Under the pieces are notes generated by a model. The model had not been told where the DNA came from. It ran no database searches and saw nothing but the letters and a program-made list of their open reading frames with translations. A program made the position numbers and the translations under genes. Shown in pieces: positions 24,286-31,832 of a stretch of 31,832 bases of DNA. Origin of the DNA: an uncultured Clostridia bacterium (GTDB lineage Bacteria > Bacillota > Clostridia > TANB77 > CAG-508). Location of the stretch: positions 1 through 31,832 of the forward strand of contig CANQZP010000005.1 in NCBI GenBank assembly GCA_947628395.1, in the 5' to 3' direction. Numbering within the stretch: the stretch's first letter is position 1; every line of letters begins with the position of its first letter.

Positions 24286-26335
24286 ATGGTAGATTTAAAA
24301 AAAGAAGTTAAATATATTAAAGGAGTTGGACCTGCTAGGGCAGAACTTTTACATAAATTAAATATCAATACTTTAGATGATTTAATTAAATATTATCCAA
24401 GAACTTATGAGGATAGAAGTATTCCTAAGAAAATAGCAGAATTAGTTCATGGAGAAGAAGCTTTAATTGAAGTTTTTCCAGTTTCTAGAATGAGTGAAAT
24501 TAGGATTAGAAAAAATATGACTCTATATAAGTTGATTGTAAGAGATGATACTGGTACGTGTCAGCTTACTTGGTATAATCAGCCTTATTTAAAAACAATG
24601 TTTAAAGTTGGAGAAAGATATAAGTTTTTTGGAAAGGTAAGTAGAAAATATCGTACTATAGATATGATTTCTCCAGTTTATGATAAGGAAAATGTAAATA
24701 AAAATACTGGTAAAATTATTCCTATTTATCCATCTACATATAATTTACCTCAAACTACTATTAGAAGAATAATAGAAAATGGATTAAATGAAATAGATGG
24801 GAAGCTAGAAGAAACTTTGCCAGATTATTTAATAAAAAAATATAGACTATATGATATAAATACAGCAATTTCTCAAATTCATTTCCCAACTAACTTTGAT
24901 AATTTCAACCTAGCCAGAAACAGATTAGTTTTTGAAGAATTATTAGGAATGCAACTTGCACTTCTAATGTTAAAAAATCAATATAGTAATAATGTAAAAG
25001 GTATTAGTTTTGATAAAAATGTAAAAATGTCTGATATTATCAATAATCTTCCTTTTTCTCTTACTAAAGCACAACTTAGAGTTTTAGAAGAAATTGATAA
25101 TGATATGGAAAGACCAAAGCCTATGAATAGACTTTTGCAAGGTGATGTCGGTTCACGGCAAAACTATTGTATCAATTATTGCTGCATATAAATGTGTAAA
25201 ATGTGGATATCAAGCTGCAATTATGGCTCCTACAGCTATTTTAGCAGGGCAACATTTAGAGAGTTTTTCTGAGATTTTAAAAGATACAGGAATTAAGTGT
25301 GAACTTTTAGTTAGTGGAATATCAAAAAAGAAAAAAGAGGATATTTTAGAAAGATTAAAAAATGGTGAAATTGATATTTTAATAGGAACTCATGCATTAT
25401 TAGAAGAAAATGTTGTGTTTAAAAAATTAGGATTAGTTGTAACTGATGAGCAACATAGATTTGGAGTAAGGCAAAGAAGTATAATTGTAGAAAAAGGAGA
25501 TAATCCTGATGTTTTAGTTATGACAGCAACTCCTATTCCTAGAACGCTTGCTTTGATATTATATGGAGATTTAGACATTTCAATTATAGATGAATTGCCA
25601 CCAAATAGAAAGAAAATAGATACTTTTCCTGTAACAAAAGGAATGGAAGATAGAGTAAATAACTTTATTAAAAAGCAGATAGATGAAGGAAGACAAGCAT
25701 ATATAGTTTGTCCACTTGTAGAAGAAAATGAAGAAATTGATGCCAAGTCTGTAATGGAATTAGCTGAAAACTATAAGACAAAAGTTTTTTCTAATTATAG
25801 AGTCGAATATCTACATGGAAAGATGAAACAAAAAGAAAAAGATGATATAATGGAAAAGTTCAAAGATGGAAAAATAGATATTTTAATTTCTACTACTGTT
25901 ATAGAAGTAGGAGTTAATGTACCTAATAGTAGCATAATGGTTGTTGAAAATGCTGAAAGGTTTGGATTAGCTCAGCTTCACCAATTAAGAGGAAGAGTAG
26001 GAAGAGGAGAATATAAATCTTATTGCATATTGAAATATCAGGGAAATTCTGATATTATAAGACAGAGAATGAATGTAATGAAAGCTACAAATGATGGATT
26101 TGTAATTTCTGAAAAGGATTTAGAGTTAAGAGGAACAGGAGAATTCTTTGGAACTAAACAACATGGTATACCAGAATTTAAGATAGCTAATTTATTTGAA
26201 GATATTAAGATGTTAAAAGTAGTTCAAGGAGTTTGCATAGATATTTTACAAAAAGATCCTTTATTAGAAAATAAAGAAAATCAAAAATTAAAAGAAATAG
26301 TAGATAATAAATTTGGAAATAGAATTGAAATATAG
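24286..26335 (+). CDS. recG: ATP-dependent DNA helicase RecG, +1 frameshift at CGGC in Walker A
   Basis: RecG remodels stalled replication forks and branch-migrates Holliday junctions. The start VDLKKEVKYIKGVGPARAELL and the wedge OB domain (~residues 60-150) are typical. Helicase motifs follow: Walker A in LLQGDVGS-G-KT, motif II VTDEQHRFG, VMTATPIPRTLAL, and the C-terminal QLHQLRGRVGRGEYKSYC. Frame 0 stops after 301 residues with a nonsense tail. Reading the in-frame CGGC at 25156-25159 (codon 291) as one Gly gives 682 aa, the normal RecG length, and the exact Walker A sequence GSGKT. ATG 24286 follows AGAGGAA. If the shift did not happen, the protein would lose all motor domains. Confidence 0.93.
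25156..25159 (+). other. Candidate quadruplet/+1 recoding site CGGC (recG Walker A)
   Basis: The frame-0 reading is TCA CGG CAA; the recoded reading is TCA CGGC AAA. The Walker A P-loop requires G-S-G-K-T at this place, so the quadruplet must stand for Gly (GGC). This is the only site with C in the fourth position. Confidence 0.88.
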
Positions 26336-26352
26336 TAAAAGGGATGTTTAAT

Positions 26353-26544
26353 ATGAAAATTTGGTTACTTCTATTAGGAGCAATAGCTTGTGCTATTGGT
26401 GTAATGTTAATTTATGATGCTAGATTAATTGTAAAAAAATTTTTTGGCTATGGAGATGAAAATGAAGCTACTTTAGGAATGAAGATTTTAGGATTTTTAC
26501 TTATAATTGTTGGTAGTATCATAATTTATTTTAATATTGGATAA
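26353..26544 (+). CDS. Small conserved-looking membrane protein
   Basis: I prefer ATG 26353 (63 aa), nine bases after AAAAGGG; the in-frame ATG 26344 abuts that site. There are two membrane helices (WLLLLGAIACAIGVMLI and MKILGFLLIIVGSIIIYF) around a conserved-looking loop (YDARLIVKKFFGYGDENEATLG). Proteins with this plan seem familiar from Clostridia, but I know no function. It lies between recG and the kinase-like gene in one operon. Confidence 0.65.
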   Translation: MKIWLLLLGAIACAIGVMLIYDARLIVKKFFGYGDENEATLGMKILGFLLIIVGSIIIYFNIG

Positions 26545-26565
26545 TTTTGTGCGAGGAGATTTTTT

Positions 26566-28221
26566 ATGAAGGTTACATATAAAGATAAAATCTATGAAGT
26601 TGATAAAGGGATAAAAGTTAATGAACTTTTAAAAGATGAAATTAAGGAAAATGATATTGTTTGTATTTGCAATAATCAGGTTCAGGTTTTAAATTATGAA
26701 TTAGAAGAAGATTCTAGAATAGAACTTGTAAATTTTAGTGAAAAACAGGGGAGAGCTGCATATATTAGAGGTCTTTTGTATATACTTGGAAAAGCTTTTG
26801 CTGAAGTATATCCTCAAAGCTGGCTTACTGTAAATTTTCAATTACATAATGCTATGTTTTGTCAGTTAGATAATATGGAAGTAACTGATGAAATTATTAG
26901 TAATATAAAAGAAAAAATGACAGAGATTATTTCAAAAGATTTAAAAATTGAAAAAGTGGAAATGTCTTTAGAAGAAGCTAAGAAGTTTTATGAGCAAGGT
27001 AGAAAATCTAGAGGTAGACTTCAGGTTAGAGATAATGCTAAAAAGATTTCTTTATATTTTTGTGAAGATTATTATAATTATTTATATGGACCTCTGCCAA
27101 TATCTACTGGAGTTACAAAAATATTTGATTTAGAACTTTACAAGAATGGATTTTTACTAAGATACCCAGATAAAAGTAATCCAAATGTTTTAGGTGAATA
27201 TCAGGAGACTAAAAAATTGTTGGCTACTATGGAAGAATATGACGATATTTACAGATTATTATATGTAAATACTGTTTATAGATTAAATACAAAAGTAGAG
27301 AGAAATGAAACAGAAGAAGTAATCTTATTATCAGAGGCTTTGCATAATAAAAAAATTTCTAATTTGGCAGATGATATTGCTAAGCAAAAAGAGAAAAAAA
27401 TAATTTTGATTGCTGGACCTTCATCTTCTGGAAAAACTACTTTTGCCAGAAAATTATCTTTGAATTTGAGATTAAATGGACTAAAGCCAGTTACAATATC
27501 TGTAGATAATTATTTTGTAGAAAGAGAGCAAAATCCAAAAGATGAGTTTGGAAACTATGATTTTGAATGTATTGAAGCGATTGATACGAAGTTATTTAAT
27601 GAACATTTAACACGTCTTTTAAATGGTGAAGAAATAGAAGTTCCAACTTTTGATTTTACAATTGGAAAGAAATTTTATAATGGAGAAAAACTAAAACTTG
27701 CTGATGATGAGATTTTAGTAATAGAGGGAATCCATTGCTTGAATGATAAACTTACAGAAAATATTGATAAGTCAAAGAAAGTGAAAATTTATATAAGTGA
27801 TTTAACAGTTCTAAATATAGATTATTTTTCTAGAATTTCAACAACTGATACAAGACTTATAAGGAGAATTGTAAGAGATTATAATTATAGAGGATATAGT
27901 GCACTTAATACATTAAAGAGTTGGTATTCAGTAAATAGGGGTGAAGAAAAATATATCTATCCATATCAAGAAGAGGCTGATTACATGTTTAATTCTTCAC
28001 TAGTATATGAACTTGCCGTATTAAAAAAACATGCTCTTCCACTTTTAAAAGAAATTGATAATACAAATGAAGAATATGGTGAAGCACAGAGAATAATAGA
28101 GTTATTAGAGTATTTTGATGACATTCCAGATGAAGATATACCAAATGATTCTCTATTAAGAGAGTTTATTGGTGGTAGCATTTATCATAAAGGAGAAGAA
28201 AAAGTAAGTAAGAAGGGATAA
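26566..28221 (+). CDS. Nucleoside (uridine) kinase-like protein with TGS domain
   Basis: The 551-aa product has an N-terminal TGS-like domain (residues ~1-60, MKVTYKDKIYEVDKG), a threonyl-tRNA-synthetase second-additional-domain-like region (~65-240), and a phosphoribulokinase/uridine kinase domain. The latter holds Walker A AGPSSSGKTTFARKL (~283) and ISVDNYFVER. This fusion is found widely in Clostridia and annotated as a nucleoside or uridine kinase. The aminoacylation core is missing, so it is not a tRNA ligase. The substrate has not been shown by sequence alone. Confidence 0.88.
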   Translation: MKVTYKDKIYEVDKGIKVNELLKDEIKENDIVCICNNQVQVLNYELEEDSRIELVNFSEKQGRAAYIRGLLYILGKAFAEVYPQSWLTVNFQLHNAMFCQLDNMEVTDEIISNIKEKMTEIISKDLKIEKVEMSLEEAKKFYEQGRKSRGRLQVRDNAKKISLYFCEDYYNYLYGPLPISTGVTKIFDLELYKNGFLLRYPDKSNPNVLGEYQETKKLLATMEEYDDIYRLLYVNTVYRLNTKVERNETEEVILLSEALHNKKISNLADDIAKQKEKKIILIAGPSSSGKTTFARKLSLNLRLNGLKPVTISVDNYFVEREQNPKDEFGNYDFECIEAIDTKLFNEHLTRLLNGEEIEVPTFDFTIGKKFYNGEKLKLADDEILVIEGIHCLNDKLTENIDKSKKVKIYISDLTVLNIDYFSRISTTDTRLIRRIVRDYNYRGYSALNTLKSWYSVNRGEEKYIYPYQEEADYMFNSSLVYELAVLKKHALPLLKEIDNTNEEYGEAQRIIELLEYFDDIPDEDIPNDSLLREFIGGSIYHKGEEKVSKKG

Positions 28222-28227
28222 TATAAA

Positions 28228-28539
28228 TTGGGAAATTTTACTGTTATTGATGAAGAGTTTATATGTGATAACTGTGGAGCAAAAGTAGGAAAATTAGGAT
28301 ATTCTTGCAGAAATCATTGCCCTAATTGTCTTCATTCTAAGCATGTAGATAAGAATCCTGGTGATAGGGCTGAGAGTTGTCATGGGGATTTAGAACCGAT
28401 TGGATTAGAGATTGATTCTAAAAAGGGATATGTTATTATTTTTAAATGTAAGAAATGTGGAATGATTAGAAGGAATAAGGCTGCGAATGATGATAATATG
28501 GATTTGATTATAGATTTAAGTAAGAGAGAGCAACTATAA
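28228..28539 (+). CDS. RNHCP domain zinc-binding protein
   Basis: TTG 28228 follows AGAAGGG at ten bases. The 103-aa product is a complete RNHCP-type protein, with FICDNCGAKV, the name motif CRNHCPNCLHSKHVD, a GDRAESCHGDLEPIGL stretch and a CKKCGMIRRNKAA end. The cysteine pairs suggest zinc ribbons and an RNA-related role is often guessed, but the function is not established. Confidence 0.88.
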   Translation: MGNFTVIDEEFICDNCGAKVGKLGYSCRNHCPNCLHSKHVDKNPGDRAESCHGDLEPIGLEIDSKKGYVIIFKCKKCGMIRRNKAANDDNMDLIIDLSKREQL

Positions 28540-28605
28540 TTGATGAAGCAGTAAATAATTGATTTATCAATAGCTTTGCTGTTTACTAGATAATAACTTT
28601 TACTG

Positions 28606-28795
28606 TATTTGAAAATACTTAAAAATAAAGACTTTCTCGGCTCAATTCACTCGTTATAGATTCTAAGAAAAATTAAAACGAGCCTCTCGCTGTTCTAGCT
28701 TCGCTAGCCATCGCTTCCTCATTTTAATTTTTTAAGAATCTATACACTCATTCCAATCACATTCGAAAGCTTTATTTTTAAGTGATTTTCAAATA
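28606..28795. repeat. Large (~190 bp) nested inverted repeat before prmC
   Basis: Outer arms TATTTGAAAATACTTAAAAA and its near complement end at 28795. Inner arms TATAGATTCTAAGAAAAATT and AATTTTTTAAGAATCTATA lie inside, with CTAGCTTCGCTAG at the centre. The plan resembles the element at 1426-1701 but the sequence differs. It fills most of the 283-base gap between the RNHCP gene and prmC. I see no ORF and no T-run, so it is not a simple terminator. Confidence 0.7.
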
Positions 28796-28822
28796 GTTCA
28801 AAAGAAAGGAATATTTGTCTTT

Positions 28823-29659
28823 ATGACAGTAAAGGAATTGTTAAAGTGTGGTATTGAGGAATTAAATAGTTTTAGGATAGATGATTCAATTTTAAAATCA
28901 AGGATTTTATTGGCTTATTATTTAGATAAGCCAAAGGAGTTTTTGATTTCTCATGATGATATGGAAGTACCAGAAGGTGTTGAAAAGTTATTTTTAGAGG
29001 CAATAAAAAAGTTAGAGAATAATGTTCCTGTTCAATATATTACAAATAATCAAGAATTTATGAAACTTAAATTTTTTGTAGATGAAAATGTTTTAATTCC
29101 AAGGGCTGATACGGAGTGTTTAGTAGAAGAAGTTTTGAAAAAAGCTAAAGATGGTGATAAAGTTTTGGATTTATGTACTGGAAGTGGTGCTATTGGAATT
29201 TCAATAAAGAAATATAAACCTAAAGTACAGGTTTTTGCTTCAGATATAAGTAGAGAGGCTTTAAATGTTGCTTTGAAAAATTCGAGTTTGAATAATTGCG
29301 ATGTGAATTTTATTGAGTCTGATTTATTTAGTAATATTGAAGTAAATGATTTTGATATTATTGTTTCAAATCCACCATATATTTCAAAAGAAGAAATGAG
29401 TATGCTAGAGGGGCAGGTTCAAAAAGAACCTAATATTGCTTTGTACGGAGGATTAGATGGATTAGACTTTTACAAAAAAATTGCTAAAGAAGCAAAAAAA
29501 TTTTTAAAGGAAAACGGGCTATTATTTGTTGAAATAGGTTATAAACAGAAATTAGATGTTATAAATATTTTTAAAGAAAATGGATATACAGACATTAATT
29601 GTATAAAAGATTTATCTGGAAATGATAGAGTAGTTATAGGTAAAAATAAGAAGGAGTAA
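28823..29659 (+). CDS. prmC: Peptide chain release factor N(5)-glutamine methyltransferase PrmC
   Basis: PrmC methylates the Gln of the GGQ motif in release factors RF1 and RF2. The 278-aa product has the N-terminal helical domain, the SAM-binding motif VLDLCTGSGAIGISIKKY (~residues 113-130) and the catalytic IVSNPPYISKEEM (~190). ATG 28823 lies about 14 bases after AAAGGA, a rather long spacing. prfA, a frequent neighbour, is not in the window. Confidence 0.95.
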   Translation: MTVKELLKCGIEELNSFRIDDSILKSRILLAYYLDKPKEFLISHDDMEVPEGVEKLFLEAIKKLENNVPVQYITNNQEFMKLKFFVDENVLIPRADTECLVEEVLKKAKDGDKVLDLCTGSGAIGISIKKYKPKVQVFASDISREALNVALKNSSLNNCDVNFIESDLFSNIEVNDFDIIVSNPPYISKEEMSMLEGQVQKEPNIALYGGLDGLDFYKKIAKEAKKFLKENGLLFVEIGYKQKLDVINIFKENGYTDINCIKDLSGNDRVVIGKNKKE

Positions 29660-29663
29660 TGAT

Positions 29664-30509
29664 ATGTCTTTTTCGTCAGATGTGAAAGAAGAGTTAAGTA
29701 AATTAAATACATTTAATAAAGAAAATTTAGTTGAAGCGGAACTTTTAGGGTATATGCTTTCACAGAATGCTCAAGATAATGGAGAAAGTATAGAATTTAT
29801 AACTGAAAATGAATTTAATATTGAGAGACTTTATAAATTATTATTTAGATTAAATATTGAGTATGAGCCTGAAACTAGAGGAAAAGTGATTGTTGCAAAA
29901 ATAAAAAAAGATAAGAGCTTTAGTAATTTTAGATTATTTGATAATGAGGATGAGCATAGAGCTTTAGCAAGAGGTGCATTTTTAGGTAGTGGCTCGATAA
30001 GTAATCCAAATAAAAATTATCATTTAGAGATTGACTTGAAACATTTGGATTTTGCTAAATACTTAAAGAATCTTTTGTATGGGTACAATATAAATTTAAA
30101 GATTTTAGAAAATAAGAGTGTTGTTTATATAAAAGAAGGTGAAGAAATTTCAAAATTCTTAGCTTTTATTGGTGCTTCTCAATCTGTTTTAAAATTTGAA
30201 GAAATTAGAGTAATGAGAGATATGAGAAATAATGTCAATAGGCTAGTAAATTGTGAAACAGCAAATTTGAATAAGACTGTAAATGCTGCTATAGAGCAGA
30301 TAGAAGCAATTGAGTTCCTAAAAAAAATAAAAAAGTTTGATACTTTATCTGATGATTTAATTGAAATTGCTGAGCTTAGAGTTAAAAATCCTGATGCAAC
30401 CTTGAAAGAATTAGGTGGAATGTTAGAAGAACCTATTGGAAAGTCTGGAGTTAATCATAGGTTGAAAAAGATTTTAGATATTGCACAAGAAATAAAGAAA
30501 GGTTATTAA
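29664..30509 (+). CDS. whiA: DNA-binding protein WhiA
   Basis: The 281-aa product has the WhiA plan: start SFSSDVKEELSKL, a LAGLIDADG-like fold without nuclease residues (ARGAFLGSGSISNPNKNYHLEI), then a C-terminal helix-turn-helix (ATLKELGGMLEEPIGKSGVNHRLKKI). In Firmicutes WhiA supports cell division and chromosome segregation; in actinobacteria it controls sporulation. The start follows AAGGAG, four bases after the prmC stop. Confidence 0.95.
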   Translation: MSFSSDVKEELSKLNTFNKENLVEAELLGYMLSQNAQDNGESIEFITENEFNIERLYKLLFRLNIEYEPETRGKVIVAKIKKDKSFSNFRLFDNEDEHRALARGAFLGSGSISNPNKNYHLEIDLKHLDFAKYLKNLLYGYNINLKILENKSVVYIKEGEEISKFLAFIGASQSVLKFEEIRVMRDMRNNVNRLVNCETANLNKTVNAAIEQIEAIEFLKKIKKFDTLSDDLIEIAELRVKNPDATLKELGGMLEEPIGKSGVNHRLKKILDIAQEIKKGY

Positions 30510-30514
30510 AAAAG

Positions 30515-31630
30515 ATGAAAGAATTAGGGATTTATGTTCATATTCCATTTTGTATAAGAAAATGTGATTATTGTGATTTTGTATCATTTGAAAAATGTAG
30601 TAATAAAGTAAATGAATATGTTGATGCTTTAATATGGGAAATAGAAAATCATGAAGATACTAGTTTTAATGTAGATACTATTTATATTGGAGGTGGGACT
30701 CCTTCATATATAGATTGTGATTATATTAGAAGAATCTTGAGTAAAATAAAGGAAAAATTTATTGTAAATACAGATGCTGAGATAACTATAGAAGTAAATC
30801 CTGGAACTGTTACTAAAAATAAATTAGAAAGATATTTGATAATGGGGATTAATAGGCTTAGTATAGGGCTTCAGACGACTTCTAATAAATTGCTAAAAGA
30901 GATTGGAAGAATTCATACGTATGAGGATTTTTTAAAAACTTATGATTTAGCAAAAGAAGTTGGATTTAAGAATATTAATGTTGATTTGATGTTTGGAATT
31001 CCAGGACAGACTATTTGGAATTTGAAAGAGAGTGTTAGATTGCTTTTGTATAAAAGGCCAACACATATTTCTACATATTCTTTGATTGTCGAAGATAATA
31101 CAAAATTAAAAGCAGAGGTAGACAGTGGAATTAAAGTTTTACCTGATGAAAAATTGGAAAGAGAGATGTATTGGGACATAAAGAAAACTTTGGAAAATGA
31201 AGGGTATGAGCATTATGAAATTTCTAATTTTGCTCTTAAAGGTTTTGAATCGAAGCATAATCTAAATTGTTGGAATCAAAAAGATTATATTGGATTTGGT
31301 GTAGCAAGTCATGGATATATAGATGGGATTAGATATTCTCATTCTAATAATTTGTTTAAGTATATTGAAGATCCTAAAGATATTGTTATTGAAGAAAGAC
31401 AGAGTGAACACGAAAAAAAGAAGGAATATATGTTGCTTGGACTTAGAAAAATTTCTGGGGTGTCAATATCTGAATTTGAGAGAAAATTTGGAGTTAATCC
31501 TCTTTTTTATTTCAGGTTTGAGATTAGTAAATTGGTAGATGGTGATTTAATTGAGGTTGATTTAGATAGTATAAAGCTTACAAAGTATGGTTTGGATGTA
31601 GCAAATCAGGTTTGGATGGAGTTTGTATAG
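30515..31630 (+). CDS. hemW: Radical SAM protein HemW (heme chaperone, HemN-like)
   Basis: The 371-aa product carries the radical-SAM cysteines in HIPFCIRKCDYCDF (residues ~9-22), IGGGTPSYI, and the HemW C-terminal domain (ISNFALKGFESKHNLNCWNQKDYIGFGVASHGYI, LGLRKISGVSISEFERKFG). It is a HemW rather than a true HemN: the C-X3-C-X2-C is followed by D-F, and the length is shorter. HemW moves heme to haemoproteins. It starts six bases after whiA. Confidence 0.92.
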   Translation: MKELGIYVHIPFCIRKCDYCDFVSFEKCSNKVNEYVDALIWEIENHEDTSFNVDTIYIGGGTPSYIDCDYIRRILSKIKEKFIVNTDAEITIEVNPGTVTKNKLERYLIMGINRLSIGLQTTSNKLLKEIGRIHTYEDFLKTYDLAKEVGFKNINVDLMFGIPGQTIWNLKESVRLLLYKRPTHISTYSLIVEDNTKLKAEVDSGIKVLPDEKLEREMYWDIKKTLENEGYEHYEISNFALKGFESKHNLNCWNQKDYIGFGVASHGYIDGIRYSHSNNLFKYIEDPKDIVIEERQSEHEKKKEYMLLGLRKISGVSISEFERKFGVNPLFYFRFEISKLVDGDLIEVDLDSIKLTKYGLDVANQVWMEFV

Positions 31631-31651
31631 GAGAAAATTAAAAAATTTCCA

Positions 31652-31680
31652 TTGACTTTTTGTTTGTTTATATGTAATAT
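31652..31680 (+). promoter_or_regulatory. Promoter of the leader cassette, copy C
   Basis: TTGACT and TAATAT lie 17 bases apart; nearly identical to 11172-11200. Confidence 0.85.
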
Positions 31681-31710
31681 AGTATTATAAATTTGAAAGG
31701 GAGATTACGA

Positions 31711-31773
<63 letters not shown>

Positions 31774-31812
31774 TTGTTTAAATAATAAAGAGGTAAACAT
31801 AGATGGGAATAG

Positions 31813-31832
31813 AGTCTATGGGTTTTGTAGTG
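31813..31832 (+). terminator. Left arm of the attenuator-like terminator, copy C (cut by window end)
   Basis: AGTCTATGGGTTTTG is identical to the left arm of copy B; the right arm lies outside the window. Confidence 0.65.

Noticed and set aside
1173..25159. The five frameshifts as sequencing or assembly errors, or as pseudogenes
   Set aside because: I cannot exclude this without reads. However, all five fall on the same in-frame codon with the same phase and fourth-base class, no other indels are seen in ~28 kb of coding DNA, and the affected genes show no other decay.
25142..26335. A separate gene for a RecG C-terminal helicase
   Set aside because: The ATG lies inside recG without a ribosome site and the protein would lack Walker A. 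The continuous 682-aa reading is more likely.

Overview
The window is AT-rich DNA from an endospore-forming Firmicute, most likely an uncultured gut-type member of the class Clostridia. Support for this: spore cortex hydrolase SleB, WhiA, RemA, the asp23-amaP-nusB-xseA cluster, formate-tetrahydrofolate ligase, strong AGGAGG-type ribosome sites, AGA as the usual Arg codon, and prepilin-like proteins of a type common in Clostridia. Almost all genes are on the + strand.

Layout. 1-1320: end of an intergenic palindromic element, then a prepilin-like protein with a LamG-type domain. 1320-5500: a terminator repeat, a large inverted repeat, a secreted glucosaminidase with a dockerin tail, a membrane-anchored cadherin-like partner, and a gene-free stretch that looks like a ~300-nt non-coding RNA. 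5580-11130: two proteins of unknown function, rsmE, a membrane protein, yicC, remA, rpoZ, a cytidylate kinase where gmk usually lies, and an anchored protein. 11130-12790: a leader micro-ORF with a (CA)n tract, an attenuator-like terminator, a palindromic element and a second prepilin-like protein with an FGE/SUMF1-like domain. 12840-13450: one divergent accessory gene with different codon use. 13560-22250: housekeeping genes (priA, def, fmt, asp23, amaP, DUF2273, nusB, xseA, xseB, fhs). 22260-24210: sleB, an unknown coiled-coil protein, and a YefM/YoeB-like toxin-antitoxin pair. 24280-31630: recG, a uridine kinase-like protein, RNHCP protein, prmC, whiA, hemW. 31650-end: a second copy of the leader cassette, cut by the window edge.

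Main result. Five unrelated genes (LamG prepilin, cytidylate kinase, FGE-like prepilin, YoeB-like toxin, recG) are each split by a +1 frameshift. All five shifts fall at an in-frame CGG followed by a pyrimidine (CGGT four times, CGGC once). Reading CGGY as a single four-base glycine codon restores every protein to full family length, including the Walker A glycine of RecG. In + strand genes I find in-frame CGG nowhere else. CGT and CGA are used as ordinary, rare Arg codons. This pattern fits a lineage in which CGG has lost its Arg tRNA and CGGY is read as a quadruplet Gly codon, for example by a tRNA-Gly with an eight-base anticodon loop (GCCG). The single counter-example is the accessory gene on the - strand, which has one in-frame CGG read as Arg.

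Second result. The leader cassette at 11172-11367 and 31652-31832 joins a strong promoter, a conserved start (MKKLESLARV), a His-Thr repeat encoded by a slippage-prone (CA)n tract, and a terminator hairpin. The two copies have 12 and 14 CA units and therefore different downstream frames, which changes where the ribosome stops relative to the hairpin. This is a candidate phase-variable attenuator for the prepilin-like surface proteins.
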